Shown here one piece after another: positions 45,296 through 53,460 of a stretch of DNA of 64,000 bases. The notes beneath the pieces were generated by a model. The model did not search any database and had not been told where the DNA came from. It worked only from the letters and a program-made list of their open reading frames with translations. This DNA comes from Ponticaulis koreensis DSM 19734 (GTDB taxonomy: Bacteria; Pseudomonadota; Alphaproteobacteria; Caulobacterales; Hyphomonadaceae). Position numbers and translations under genes: made by a program. Position 1 is the first letter of the stretch. The number at the start of each line of letters is the position of its first letter. The DNA lies in contig NZ_ATVJ01000001.1 of NCBI RefSeq assembly GCF_000420665.1, positions 2,055,588 to 2,119,587 of the forward strand, read 5' to 3'.

Positions 45296-45490
45296 TCAGC
45301 GCATAAAGCGAGCGGAGATATAAATCAGAATTGCGCCAAGGGTTGCAGCGATAATACCGCTTTGACGCAGCTGATCGCGTTCGGTTCCCAAAAGGCGAGC
45401 GGCCATGCGTTTCATGAAATCCGGCGCCAGAGCATACAAAAGGCCTTCTGCAGAGAGCAGAAGGCCTAATGCAACAATAAAGACACTCAT
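45296..45490 (-). CDS. DUF2065 family membrane protein
   Basis: A 64-residue protein with two membrane helices and the family pattern LLSAEGLLYALAPDFMKRMAARLL between them, as in YjeT. The function is unknown, but DUF2065 genes often sit beside hflC. It starts 9 bases after the hflC stop, so it belongs to the hflKC operon. Confidence 0.88.
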   Translation of the reverse strand: MSVFIVALGLLLSAEGLLYALAPDFMKRMAARLLGTERDQLRQSGIIAATLGAILIYISARFMR

Positions 45491-45499
45491 GAAGTGCGC

Positions 45500-46411
45500 T
45501 TAACGACCGCTTGCGCGGCGTGCGCCTTCAATGAAGACACGGCAGACATCGAGCTCACTTGAGTCAGAGACGATGACTGTGCCTTCGACGATAGCTTCCT
45601 CACATGCAATCAGACCACGCTGAAGACGGAAGAAGGCAATGTCACGGCCATAAGCGTCGGCATAAATGCGGGTTGCTTCCGCGTCGCCTTCACCACGTGT
45701 TTGCTCAGCGGTCTGGTTGGCTTCGGCGCGGACAACTGTCGCTTCGCGGTCAGCCTGAGCGCGAATGAGGCGTGCCTCTTCTTCGCCCTCTGAACGGATG
45801 CGCTGGGCTTCCTGCTCACGCTCTGTACGCATACGGGTGTAGACACCTTCTGCAACCGCCGCTGGAAGGTCAGCCTGACGAATACGAACGTCGATAATGT
45901 CGATGCCGGTGCCGTCGAGCGCATCGTTCACGTTAGTCCGGATTTCTTCCATCAGCGCGACACGCTGACCGGAGACGATTTCTGGGACAGGAACCTGACC
46001 GAGCGAGTTACGGATGCTGGTTTCCGTGAAGCGCTGGATCTGACCCGCAGCAACACGCTCTTCGCGGAAACGCTGATAGAACATGAGCGGGTCGGTGATG
46101 CGCCAGCGGACGAAGGCGTCAACTGTCAGACGACGCTGGTCGGATGCCAGAACTTCAATATCCGGGATGTTGCTACCAATGTTTTTGCGATCAAGTGTGA
46201 TCACCTGTTCCCAAGGCAGTTTGAAGAAAAGACCGGCTTCATCGATTTGTTCGCCGCCTTCGGTGAGCGAAAACTCGTTCCGCACAGCAACGGGGCTACC
46301 GAATTGCAGAACCAGCGCCTGCTGATCCTGACGGACCGTGTAGAAGCTGTTCAAACCGACCAGAGCGACGATGCCCAGTACGACGAGCAGAATGACTGAA
46401 ATAGCTCTCAT
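45500..46411 (-). CDS. hflC: Protease modulator HflC
   Basis: A 303-residue SPFH/band-7 protein with an N-terminal membrane anchor and a long coiled-coil with Arg/Glu/Ala-rich repeats (RSEGEEEARLIRAQADREA). With HflK it forms a cage around FtsH and limits its proteolysis. Starts 12 bases after hflK stops. The C-terminus ends with the conserved DIAFFRLQRGLIACE segment. Confidence 0.95.
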   Translation of the reverse strand: MRAISVILLVVLGIVALVGLNSFYTVRQDQQALVLQFGSPVAVRNEFSLTEGGEQIDEAGLFFKLPWEQVITLDRKNIGSNIPDIEVLASDQRRLTVDAFVRWRITDPLMFYQRFREERVAAGQIQRFTETSIRNSLGQVPVPEIVSGQRVALMEEIRTNVNDALDGTGIDIIDVRIRQADLPAAVAEGVYTRMRTEREQEAQRIRSEGEEEARLIRAQADREATVVRAEANQTAEQTRGEGDAEATRIYADAYGRDIAFFRLQRGLIACEEAIVEGTVIVSDSSELDVCRVFIEGARRASGR

Positions 46412-46423
46412 GTGTTCGTCCTC

Positions 46424-47536
46424 CTAGTTAGCCGTCGGGCGGCGGTTGGTGTTTTCAAGCGGCAGATACGGAACAGCCCCGGAGTCGTTATCCAGAACAG
46501 TGTTCTGCGTACGGCTCAGAATGCGGGACCATGTATCCAGGTAGAGACGTTCAGTCGTTACCGTTGGTGCCTGAGCATATTCAGCGAGGATTTGCAGGAA
46601 GCGTGACGCTTCACCGGTTGCCTCGGCGATGACCTGAGCTTTGTAAGCCTGAGCAGCCTCAAGAATAATGGAGGCTTCACCACGTGCTTCCGGAACAATC
46701 TGGTTGGCGTAGCGCGTTGCCTGGTTGATCAGCTGCTGGGCGTCCTGCTCAGCGACGTTCACGTCGTTGAACGCCTGAATAACAGGTGCAGGCGGGTCGC
46801 CGCGTGCGATGTTGATCTCAATGATTTCAACGCCGGCACCATACTGGTCAAGAAGGTTCTGTGTGAGTTCCTGAACCTGACGCGCGACTTCCGCACGTTC
46901 AGTTGTGATCACGCGTTGGAGCTCAGATCGGCCAACAACTTCACGCATCACGGATTCAGCAACCATCTGAACAGTGGCTTCCGGATTTGCGACGTTGAGG
47001 ATGTAGTCCTGAGGGTTCTCTGTAGAGACTTTCCAGATAACGGAGAAGCGGACGTCTGCGATGTTCTCGTCAGATGTTAGCATCAGGCTCTGATCAGCGC
47101 TGTTGCCGATCTGAACTTCCTGCTGCGCTTCCACTTCGATTAACTGGTGAGATTCAATTGGTTGCGGCAGGTGGATATGAATACCTGCTGGCAGGTTGCG
47201 CTGCCACTTACCGAACTGGAAAACGGCCGCTTGCTGACCTGCGTCTACGACGACGACGCCAGTTGCAATCCATGCCACGGCAAGTGCGCCGATCAGAAGG
47301 AAGATGCCAGCAATGCCGAGGCCTTTGCCGCCACCGCCAGATCCGCCGGATCCACCGCGACCGCCGCCCCATGCGCCTTTGAAGCGCTCCTGGACTTTGC
47401 GCAGCTGATCTTCAAGATCTTCGCCTTGATTGCCGCCTCCCTGTGGACGTCCCCATGGAGAGTTATTATCTCCGTTGGACCCGCCGCCGGATCCCCAGGG
47501 GCCACCCCCTCCGCCTTTTTGGTCGTTCCATGGCAT
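46424..47536 (-). CDS. hflK: FtsH protease activity modulator HflK
   Basis: A 370-residue SPFH protein with a Gly/Asn/Pro-rich N-terminus, a membrane helix near residues 75-97 (LGIAGIFLLIGALAVAWIA) and the band-7 domain. The coiled coil (DAQQLINQATRYANQIVPEA) follows, then TERLYLDTWSRIL. Partner of HflC. ATG 47536 follows AGGAGCGG; Mrp is divergent 90 bases away. Confidence 0.95.
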   Translation of the reverse strand: MPWNDQKGGGGGPWGSGGGSNGDNNSPWGRPQGGGNQGEDLEDQLRKVQERFKGAWGGGRGGSGGSGGGGKGLGIAGIFLLIGALAVAWIATGVVVVDAGQQAAVFQFGKWQRNLPAGIHIHLPQPIESHQLIEVEAQQEVQIGNSADQSLMLTSDENIADVRFSVIWKVSTENPQDYILNVANPEATVQMVAESVMREVVGRSELQRVITTERAEVARQVQELTQNLLDQYGAGVEIIEINIARGDPPAPVIQAFNDVNVAEQDAQQLINQATRYANQIVPEARGEASIILEAAQAYKAQVIAEATGEASRFLQILAEYAQAPTVTTERLYLDTWSRILSRTQNTVLDNDSGAVPYLPLENTNRRPTAN

Positions 47537-47627
47537 ATAAAGCCGCTCCTTTGTGTCTTTATGTCCAACTGTTAATCGGATTCAGTCTGTTATCTAGTGA
47601 TTGTTTCTGCAATGTGCCACCGAGAGC

Positions 47628-48809
47628 ATGAAGATTATGCGTTTCTTTAAATCGACAAGACCAGATGCCGAACTGGTTTCCGAAGCCCTGAAATCAATAG
47701 CCGATCCGGCTACCGGAACACCAGTCACTGAAGCCGGTCGTATCGATCAGCTGCTCGTAACGAAAGAGGGTGATGTCACCATCACGCTCTATGGCGCGCC
47801 GCAAACGCTCGAGCGCGATGAACGCCTTCGTTATGAAGTAGAGCAGGCAGTGGGTGCGCTCAAGGGGGTCAACTCGGTGCGCGTAATGCTGACGGCGCAC
47901 TCGGAGACACCTGCGCCTTCAGCAGGTCGGCAACGCGTCACAAAAGGCGCAGACCTCGCGGGCCAAACCGCTTCGAAACCGGTACCTGCGGTTACAGCGA
48001 AATCCGGGACGCTCCAAATTCCAGGTATCAAACAAATCATCGCTGTGGCGAGCGCCAAGGGAGGTGTTGGCAAATCAACGCTCTCTTTGAACCTCGCAAT
48101 CGCGCTTCGCGATCAGGGCCTGCGTGTCGGCATTATGGATGCAGACGTTTATGGCCCGTCTCTGCCGACCATGACAGGCACAGTCGAATCGCATCCGGGC
48201 AAAGGCGATGGAGGAAAGATCACGCCGGTTGAAGCCTTTGGCATGAAGCTCATGTCCATCGGCTATATTTCAGATGTGGATGCACCAATGATCTGGCGGG
48301 GGCCGATTGTCATGTCTGCCATCACGCAAATGCTGAAAGACGTTCAGTGGGGCGAACTGGACGTCCTTATAATCGATACGCCTCCGGGAACGGGCGATGC
48401 TCAGCTTACACTTGCTCAGCGCGTGAGCCTTTCCGGTGCGGTGATCGTCTCTACACCTCAGGAAGTCGCTCTGGCTGATGTGCGCCGCGGAGTTGCCATG
48501 TTCCGCAAGACAGATGTGCCGGTGCTGGGCATTGTAGAGAACATGGCCTACTTCGAAGACCCTGTGTCACAGAATAGAACATATTTGTTCGGTGAAGGCG
48601 GCGCGCGACGCATGGCTGAGACACTTGAAGTGCCGTTTCTGGGCGAGGTGCCGCTTCTCCAGGCCATTCGTGAGGGTGGAGATGCGGGAAAACCGGCCGC
48701 GCTGACAGAAGGCACGTCCAGCGCTGTCTATGCAGACATCGCGCAGCAGGTAAGGGCAGGGCTGGAGGGCGTTTCAGTGCCTGAGGGGCCTGAGATTGTG
48801 TTCGAATAA
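47628..48809 (+). CDS. Mrp/NBP35 family Fe-S carrier ATPase
   Basis: A 393-residue P-loop ATPase that carries or loads Fe-S clusters (ApbC/Mrp type). An N-terminal DUF59-like domain (residues about 10-90) leads through an Ala/Pro-rich linker to the ATPase with deviant Walker A SAKGGVGKSTLSLN near 146. Further motifs: MDADVYGPSLPTM, PPGTGDAQLTLAQ and NMAYFEDP. The usual CxxC near this last motif is not clear. Start at ATG 47628 or 47637 cannot be settled. Divergent from hflK. Confidence 0.92.
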   Translation: MKIMRFFKSTRPDAELVSEALKSIADPATGTPVTEAGRIDQLLVTKEGDVTITLYGAPQTLERDERLRYEVEQAVGALKGVNSVRVMLTAHSETPAPSAGRQRVTKGADLAGQTASKPVPAVTAKSGTLQIPGIKQIIAVASAKGGVGKSTLSLNLAIALRDQGLRVGIMDADVYGPSLPTMTGTVESHPGKGDGGKITPVEAFGMKLMSIGYISDVDAPMIWRGPIVMSAITQMLKDVQWGELDVLIIDTPPGTGDAQLTLAQRVSLSGAVIVSTPQEVALADVRRGVAMFRKTDVPVLGIVENMAYFEDPVSQNRTYLFGEGGARRMAETLEVPFLGEVPLLQAIREGGDAGKPAALTEGTSSAVYADIAQQVRAGLEGVSVPEGPEIVFE

Positions 48810-48899
48810 GCGCGCATTCTTTTAGCAGTATTATTAAATTCATCTCACGAACTGCTGATCTGACTTGCCAGTTGGCATGAAGTTGGCTTGGCTGTCGTT

Positions 48900-49010
48900 A
48901 TGAGTTTATTAACCGCGATCTCAACGCTCCTCGCTCTGGCCCTTGTCTGGGGTGCGGTAAGCCTCTCGAAACCTCAGCCCATTCGCGTGCCTGTAAGGAA
49001 GAAGCGATGA
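48900..49010 (+). CDS. 36-residue membrane micro-protein, coupled to next gene
   Basis: A short frame from ATG 48900 reads one hydrophobic helix (LLTAISTLLALALVWGAVSL) and a basic tail (RVPVRKKR). Its stop overlaps the start of the next gene as ATGA (49007-49010), which suggests translational coupling. The upstream ribosome-binding site is weak. Too short to identify. Confidence 0.4.
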   Translation: MSLLTAISTLLALALVWGAVSLSKPQPIRVPVRKKR

Positions 49011-49840
49011 CTGGCGCGACGACGCTCTGGCCTCAGGACCCATGGGGGCGCGTGCTAAACGGCGCGTGTGATGCGAGCGATCTGCCAGCATTGATTCAGG
49101 ACATCGCGCATACAGCTGCTGATCTTGCATTCGAGCGGTTCGGTGATCGTATGCATAGCGTTTACCTGTCAGGTGACCTTGCGCGTGATGCTGGCGGTGA
49201 AGCTGCATTTATTATCGTGCTTCGCAATTCTGAATTTTCTGTCGGCCTTGATCTTTTCTGTGCAGCGGCAGCGCTTCGTGTTCAGAAGCTGCACCCAGAA
49301 CTTCACGCTTGCACGTTCGAAACGTATGGCTGGGACGAAGTTTTTCCGTCTGATGGGCGTTTTTCACCAGCGCGTTTTCGTATCGGCGTGAATAGCGTAG
49401 CGGTGGCCGGTCGTGATCTGAAACGTCTGATTGCGCCTCAAAAACTGACTTCGGCAGTGTCGAATGCGTCCATCGTAGGTCTCAGCGGTCGTCTGCGCGC
49501 GCTGCAGCATCGTTTGAAAGCAGTGGCTACTGAGTCGCGCGTTCGGGCTTCCAGTAAGCAGTTTGCGCAAACCTCGCTGAAAGGTGCATTCGCCTGCGTT
49601 ATGTCGAATGAGCAGGTTTACACCGAAGATTTTGCGACAATGGCGCGGTATATTGCACTCTCAGTGCCAGAACGTAAGCATACGCTTGCGTCTTTGGTAG
49701 GGCTCGCTCAGCACGGCACAGCGTCTTCTCTCGAAGCGCTCGCGTTCGTCGACGAAGTTATGAGCTGGCTGCCGGATTTTGCAGATAGCTGGCTGGACCA
49801 GAACAATCCGACCCGCGATCAGTCGATCAATCTGGTCTGA
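49007..49840 (+). CDS. Nucleotidyltransferase-like protein of unknown function
   Basis: A 277-residue soluble protein. The segment RMHSVYLSGDLARDAGGEAAFIIVL near residue 48 looks like the core of the MNT/ANT nucleotidyltransferase fold, but the normal GS-x-ARG-x-DxD catalytic signature is changed, so it may be inactive. The rest is mostly helical (RLRALQHRLKAVATE and others). Translation is coupled to the micro-ORF upstream. Its stop abuts the convergent folA. Confidence 0.5.
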   Translation: MTGATTLWPQDPWGRVLNGACDASDLPALIQDIAHTAADLAFERFGDRMHSVYLSGDLARDAGGEAAFIIVLRNSEFSVGLDLFCAAAALRVQKLHPELHACTFETYGWDEVFPSDGRFSPARFRIGVNSVAVAGRDLKRLIAPQKLTSAVSNASIVGLSGRLRALQHRLKAVATESRVRASSKQFAQTSLKGAFACVMSNEQVYTEDFATMARYIALSVPERKHTLASLVGLAQHGTASSLEALAFVDEVMSWLPDFADSWLDQNNPTRDQSINLV

Positions 49841-50368
49841 TCATTTTCGCTCAAGCAGGTGATATCGGGTAGGGTAATCATCCTTCTCGCCTGCAGGCAC
49901 GTCTTCGGAATCCAGCTCGGTCCACTCTTCCGGATTGAACGACGGGAAGTATGTGTCGCCCTCAATAGCGGCATCCACTTCTGTGATGTGCATGCGGTCT
50001 GCGTGACGAATAGCTTCTTCGTAAAGACCCGCGCCGCCTATAACGAACACCTCATCCACGCCTGCTTTCTGCGCCATTGCGCTTGCCATTGCGTAAGCTG
50101 AAGCAAGGTCGGATGTGAGCCACGCATCTTCGGCGCGGTAATCAGAGTTCCGGCTGACCACGATATTCGGTCGGTTCGGAAGCGGACGGCGCGGCAGGCT
50201 TTCCCAGGTTTTGCGCCCCATAATTACCGGTTTTCCGCTCGTGAGTGATCGAAAGCGCTTCAGGTCCGTCGAGAGGCGCCATGGCATGTCACCATCGCGG
50301 CCAATGACACTGTTCTTCGCTCGCGCAACGATCAAAGAGCGGAAAATCTGTGTATCGGTTCGGGCCAA
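49841..50368 (-). CDS. folA: Dihydrofolate reductase
   Basis: A DHFR of about 175 residues that makes tetrahydrofolate for thymidylate and one-carbon metabolism. Core motifs are intact: IVARAKNSVIGRDGDMPWRL at the start, VIMGRKTWESLP near 60, FVIGGAGLYEEAI near 125. The open frame extends to 50491, but I choose TTG 50368 with AAGGTGG 8 bases upstream, giving the usual length; GTG 50380 is another choice. thyA lies 2.6 kb away on the same strand. Confidence 0.93.
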   Translation of the reverse strand: MARTDTQIFRSLIVARAKNSVIGRDGDMPWRLSTDLKRFRSLTSGKPVIMGRKTWESLPRRPLPNRPNIVVSRNSDYRAEDAWLTSDLASAYAMASAMAQKAGVDEVFVIGGAGLYEEAIRHADRMHITEVDAAIEGDTYFPSFNPEEWTELDSEDVPAGEKDDYPTRYHLLERK

Positions 50369-50470
50369 TTGTGCATCCACCTTGAGAAATGATAGAACCG
50401 GTCCACTTGATACTCGCACACGGGCAATGAGCAAGTGACGAACGGGTGGATTTGGGGCGAGGGGCTCAGA

Positions 50471-51184
50471 ATGCAGGATGTTATCGGGCAATTTCTGTCT
50501 GCGATTTTTTACCGGTCAAACATCAGTGCTCTGGCTGACTTGGCCGAACCGGCTAATCTTCAGCACGCATTAATTGTATCCGTTCTGCTTGTTGTTACCG
50601 CCGCTATCATCTGGATTCTGAAAGGGCGTAGCTGGGCATTTATGTATGTCGCGCTGATTCCTGCGCTCAACTGGTCCTTCGGAAATGTGGACAGCATCAG
50701 CTTTATCGAGCCGAATGAGACGTTCCCGCATGGCGTATTGATCAATCCGTTGACCATGGTCACGGGGCTTGTCTTTGTTTTACGGGACTTCGTGCAGCGC
50801 GAAATCGGCCACAAAGTTCTTATCGTTATGACGATGGCGATTGCATGGTCATTCTATTATTCTTGGGCTGTGATTGCGGTGGCATCCGGCATTGCATTTG
50901 CTGTGTCCGAGACCGTCGACTGGCTCCTTTTCACCTTCACCAAGTACCGTCTTTCAACCCGTATTTTGCTATCGAGCGCGCTGGCAGCCCCGATCGATAC
51001 GACCGTATTTCTGTACGGGGCAGATTTGGCGCAAGCTATGGCCGGTATCGCCGAACGTGGATCGCAGCTCCATCCAGCCAACTGGATTGTGTTTGTGATC
51101 GGTAAAATGGTCGGCGCCGTTGTCGTGTCATGGATGATTCGCAGACGGGAAGACCGAGGCGAGGTTGACCCGAAGGCCGCCTGA
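50471..51184 (+). CDS. VUT family (YhhQ-like) permease
   Basis: A 237-residue membrane protein with about six helices and the VUT pattern: LRDFVQREIGHKVLI near residue 100, then SGIAFAVSETVDWLLFTFTK near 140 and APIDTTVFL near 178. Family members transport queuosine precursors or related small molecules; the substrate here is not known. Start at ATG 51... is set by GAGGGG before 50471; the longer frame from 50435 is less likely. Divergent from folA. Confidence 0.8.
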   Translation: MQDVIGQFLSAIFYRSNISALADLAEPANLQHALIVSVLLVVTAAIIWILKGRSWAFMYVALIPALNWSFGNVDSISFIEPNETFPHGVLINPLTMVTGLVFVLRDFVQREIGHKVLIVMTMAIAWSFYYSWAVIAVASGIAFAVSETVDWLLFTFTKYRLSTRILLSSALAAPIDTTVFLYGADLAQAMAGIAERGSQLHPANWIVFVIGKMVGAVVVSWMIRRREDRGEVDPKAA

Positions 51185-51222
51185 TTAACCCTGATGGCGC
51201 TGTCATGGCCTCAAGACTGCAT

Positions 51223-51252
51223 CGTGTCGTGAAACTGAACCATAACGACACG
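51223..51252. promoter_or_regulatory. Inverted repeat before the Flp-like ORF
   Basis: CGTGTCGT (51223-51230) and ACGACACG (51245-51252) form perfect 8-base arms around 14 bases, 10 bases before the mini-pilin start. It could be an operator, or an RNA hairpin ending the VUT transcript (no T run). Confidence 0.45.
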
Positions 51253-51262
51253 GACCATTGGG

Positions 51263-51433
51263 ATGAAACTGGAATACGGCCTGCTAATCGCACTTATCGC
51301 CAGCGTGGCCATTATTGGCTGGACACATCTCAGTGCCGAACTTGGTCTGACGTTTCAATCGCTTGGTCTCTTGACCGGCGGTGAGCCTGCCGAAACAGGC
51401 ACACCGGCTATAGAGGTTGTTGACCCAGCCTAA
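51263..51433 (+). CDS. Flp/Fap-type mini pilin-like protein
   Basis: A 56-residue frame from ATG 51263 begins KLEYGLLIALIASVAIIGW, then LSAELGLTFQSL, very like the mature helix of Flp pilins (EYGL at the start, long hydrophobic helix, polar end), and closes with a Glu/Thr/Pro tail. The usual leader with the Gly cleavage site of prepilin peptidase is missing: the frame upstream has GMKLEYG, but with a stop 9 codons before. Hence it may be a leaderless pilin, a pilin-derived membrane peptide or chance. No tad/cpa machinery is adjacent. The stop overlaps the Usp gene end. Confidence 0.5.
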   Translation: MKLEYGLLIALIASVAIIGWTHLSAELGLTFQSLGLLTGGEPAETGTPAIEVVDPA

Positions 51434-52278
51434 TGGGCCAGCGCGAGCGCAGGGCCTTGATCTGCACGCAAGAGGCTCTTACTCACGCCGCCGAAGATGA
51501 ACTCTTCCAGACGGTTATGGCCATATGCTCCCGCAATGATAATGCCGGCACTCTCATCTGAAGCGAGTTTCAGCAGGCCTTCAGCAACATTGCCGTTGAA
51601 GTTGGTCGCTTCAGACGCGATGCCAAAACGCTCCAGATAGGCCTGAACGAATGCGGGATCTTCACTGCCATTGCGGTCCTGTGCGTCAATCCGGTTGCTG
51701 TTCTGAGCAATAATGATCCTGTCAGCGGCTTTCAGAACCGGCGTATGGAAGCGTACAGCGCGAGCGGCTTCGGGGCTGCCATCCCATGCAATAATCACGG
51801 TGCCGTAATTCGCAGGCTCGTCCGTGCCGCAGGCGATGACCGGCAAACGTTTGTCCAGCAGAATGCTCTCGAATGCGAGACCATGATCTGAACCATTTGT
51901 GACGCACTCGTGCGGCGTGACGAATGCATCAGATAGCATGGAGATGCGAGGATAGACTTCGCTTGGCAGGCCTACCTCATGTTCGATCTTACGCTTTTCT
52001 ACCGGAACGCCTTCGTCGTTGCAGACTTTGTGGAACAGCGTCTCCAGCTTTTCGCGGGCTTCTTTTTGCGCATCGCGAATACCATCAGCCAGCGTTCCGC
52101 CGGTCGCAATCATTACGCCATGCATGCTGACGCCTGTCATCAGCATGGCGCGCGCCGGATCAGGCATAGCTGACACGCCTACAAGCGTTGTGTCGAGCTT
52201 GATCGCAAGGCGCGCTGCGAGCTTGAGTGAATTTTCGAGGCTGAATTCGCCTTCGGTCAGGGCTGCGTGCACAGTCAT
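51430..52278 (-). CDS. Universal stress protein with two Usp halves
   Basis: A 282-residue tandem Usp. The N-terminal half is divergent (SLENSLKLAARLAIKLDTTLVGV); the C-terminal half has the better ATP-binding type motif, VIIAWDGSPEAARAVRF near 162 and GIIIAGAYGHNRLEEFIFGG near 250. ATG 52278 follows GAGGAGG. Role in stress survival is inferred from the family. Confidence 0.88.
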   Translation of the reverse strand: MTVHAALTEGEFSLENSLKLAARLAIKLDTTLVGVSAMPDPARAMLMTGVSMHGVMIATGGTLADGIRDAQKEAREKLETLFHKVCNDEGVPVEKRKIEHEVGLPSEVYPRISMLSDAFVTPHECVTNGSDHGLAFESILLDKRLPVIACGTDEPANYGTVIIAWDGSPEAARAVRFHTPVLKAADRIIIAQNSNRIDAQDRNGSEDPAFVQAYLERFGIASEATNFNGNVAEGLLKLASDESAGIIIAGAYGHNRLEEFIFGGVSKSLLRADQGPALALAH

Positions 52279-52396
52279 TGTCGCGTCCTCCTCTAAAAGG
52301 CAGGGAATTACCCTGCTGTTAGTATGGATTTTGTCTCAATGAACGTGAACTACAAGTAGTCAGTTCCGCGCAGTCTGAAATAAACCTGTTTATCGA

Positions 52397-53251
52397 CTAA
52401 ACGGCGATTGGTGCTCGAATGCCCGGATGAGCGTCATAATCGGTGAGTTTGAAGTCGCTGCGTTCCCAGCCGAAAATGTCTTTACGGTCCGAGTTCAACA
52501 GCATGCGCGGTGCTGGTTTCGGCTCGCGAGTCAGCTGCAGTTGCGCTTGATCCAGATGGTTCAGATAAAGGTGAGCATCACCGAGCGTATGGACGAATTC
52601 GCCAGCTTTCAGCCCGCAAGCCTGTGCCATCATCGTGGTGAGGAGGGCGTATGAGGCGATGTTGAAGGGCACGCCGAGAAACACATCAGCCGAGCGTTGA
52701 TAGAGCTGGCAGTTCAGTTTGCCATCCATCACGTTGAACTGAAACAGACAATGGCAGGGCGGCAGCGCCATGTCGTTTACATCTGCAGGGTTCCAGGCAG
52801 ATACAATGAGACGGCGCGAATTCGGATTGTTCCGGATTTCATCACGCACCCATGTCAGTTGGTCGATCGTTTCGCCGGTTGGCGCAGCCCATGATCGCCA
52901 TTGCTTGCCATAGACGGGGCCAAGTTCACCGTTCTCGTCAGCCCACTCATCCCAGATCGAAACGCCGTTCTCCTGTAGATATCGGACATTCGTGTCGCCG
53001 TTAATAAACCAGAGCAGCTCATAGATGATTGACTTCAGATGCAGCTTTTTGGTTGTCAGAAGTGGAAACGTATCAGACAGATCGAAGCGCATCTGGTGTC
53101 CGAACACTGCTTTTGTGCCGGTTCCGGTACGATCTCCGCGCTCAACACCGTCTTCAAGGATGCGTTTCAGAAGGTTCAAATATGTAATATCTGCGGAATC
53201 TGAATTATTTTTGACTTCCGGTTGTGTTGCGTCAGCGTTCACGTTCTGCAT
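52397..53251 (-). CDS. thyA: Thymidylate synthase
   Basis: A 284-residue enzyme that methylates dUMP to dTMP with methylene-tetrahydrofolate. The catalytic Cys lies in [11 protein letters not shown] near 165, with [19 protein letters not shown] near 185 and the folate-binding ending RAPIAV (last Val conserved). A disordered N-terminal 20 residues precede the core. It supplies dihydrofolate to folA, 2.6 kb downstream on the same strand. Confidence 0.96.
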   Translation of the reverse strand: MQNVNADATQPEVKNNSDSADITYLNLLKRILEDGVERGDRTGTGTKAVFGHQMRFDLSDTFPLLTTKKLHLKSIIYELLWFINGDTNVRYLQENGVSIWDEWADENGELGPVYGKQWRSWAAPTGETIDQLTWVRDEIRNNPNSRRLIVSAWNPADVNDMALPPCHCLFQFNVMDGKLNCQLYQRSADVFLGVPFNIASYALLTTMMAQACGLKAGEFVHTLGDAHLYLNHLDQAQLQLTREPKPAPRMLLNSDRKDIFGWERSDFKLTDYDAHPGIRAPIAV

Positions 53252-53310
53252 CCCGTTTACTTTAGTTCACTTACACACATCTGAAAAATGTAGGCTTTCT
53301 CGACGAATTT

Positions 53311-53369
53311 ATACCACCAAATCAGAATGGTTAACCATGTGTCAGACTTATGGTTACCAAATCTCTGAT
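53311..53369. promoter_or_regulatory. Repeat cluster upstream of the TadG-like gene
   Basis: ACCAAATC occurs at 53316-53323 and again at 53356-53363; ATGGTTA occurs at 53327-53333 and 53350-53356. The first lies in a 12-base palindrome, ATGGTTAACCAT (53327-53338). The cluster is 92 bases before the gene and may be an operator or promoter element. Confidence 0.35.
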
Positions 53370-53460
53370 AATGAGAGGATGATTCGGCGTCGCGAGTTAT
53401 CTCCCGTGCAGGAGTTACCAACAATAATACGCCCCATACATTCAGCGAAGTGTGGGTGGA

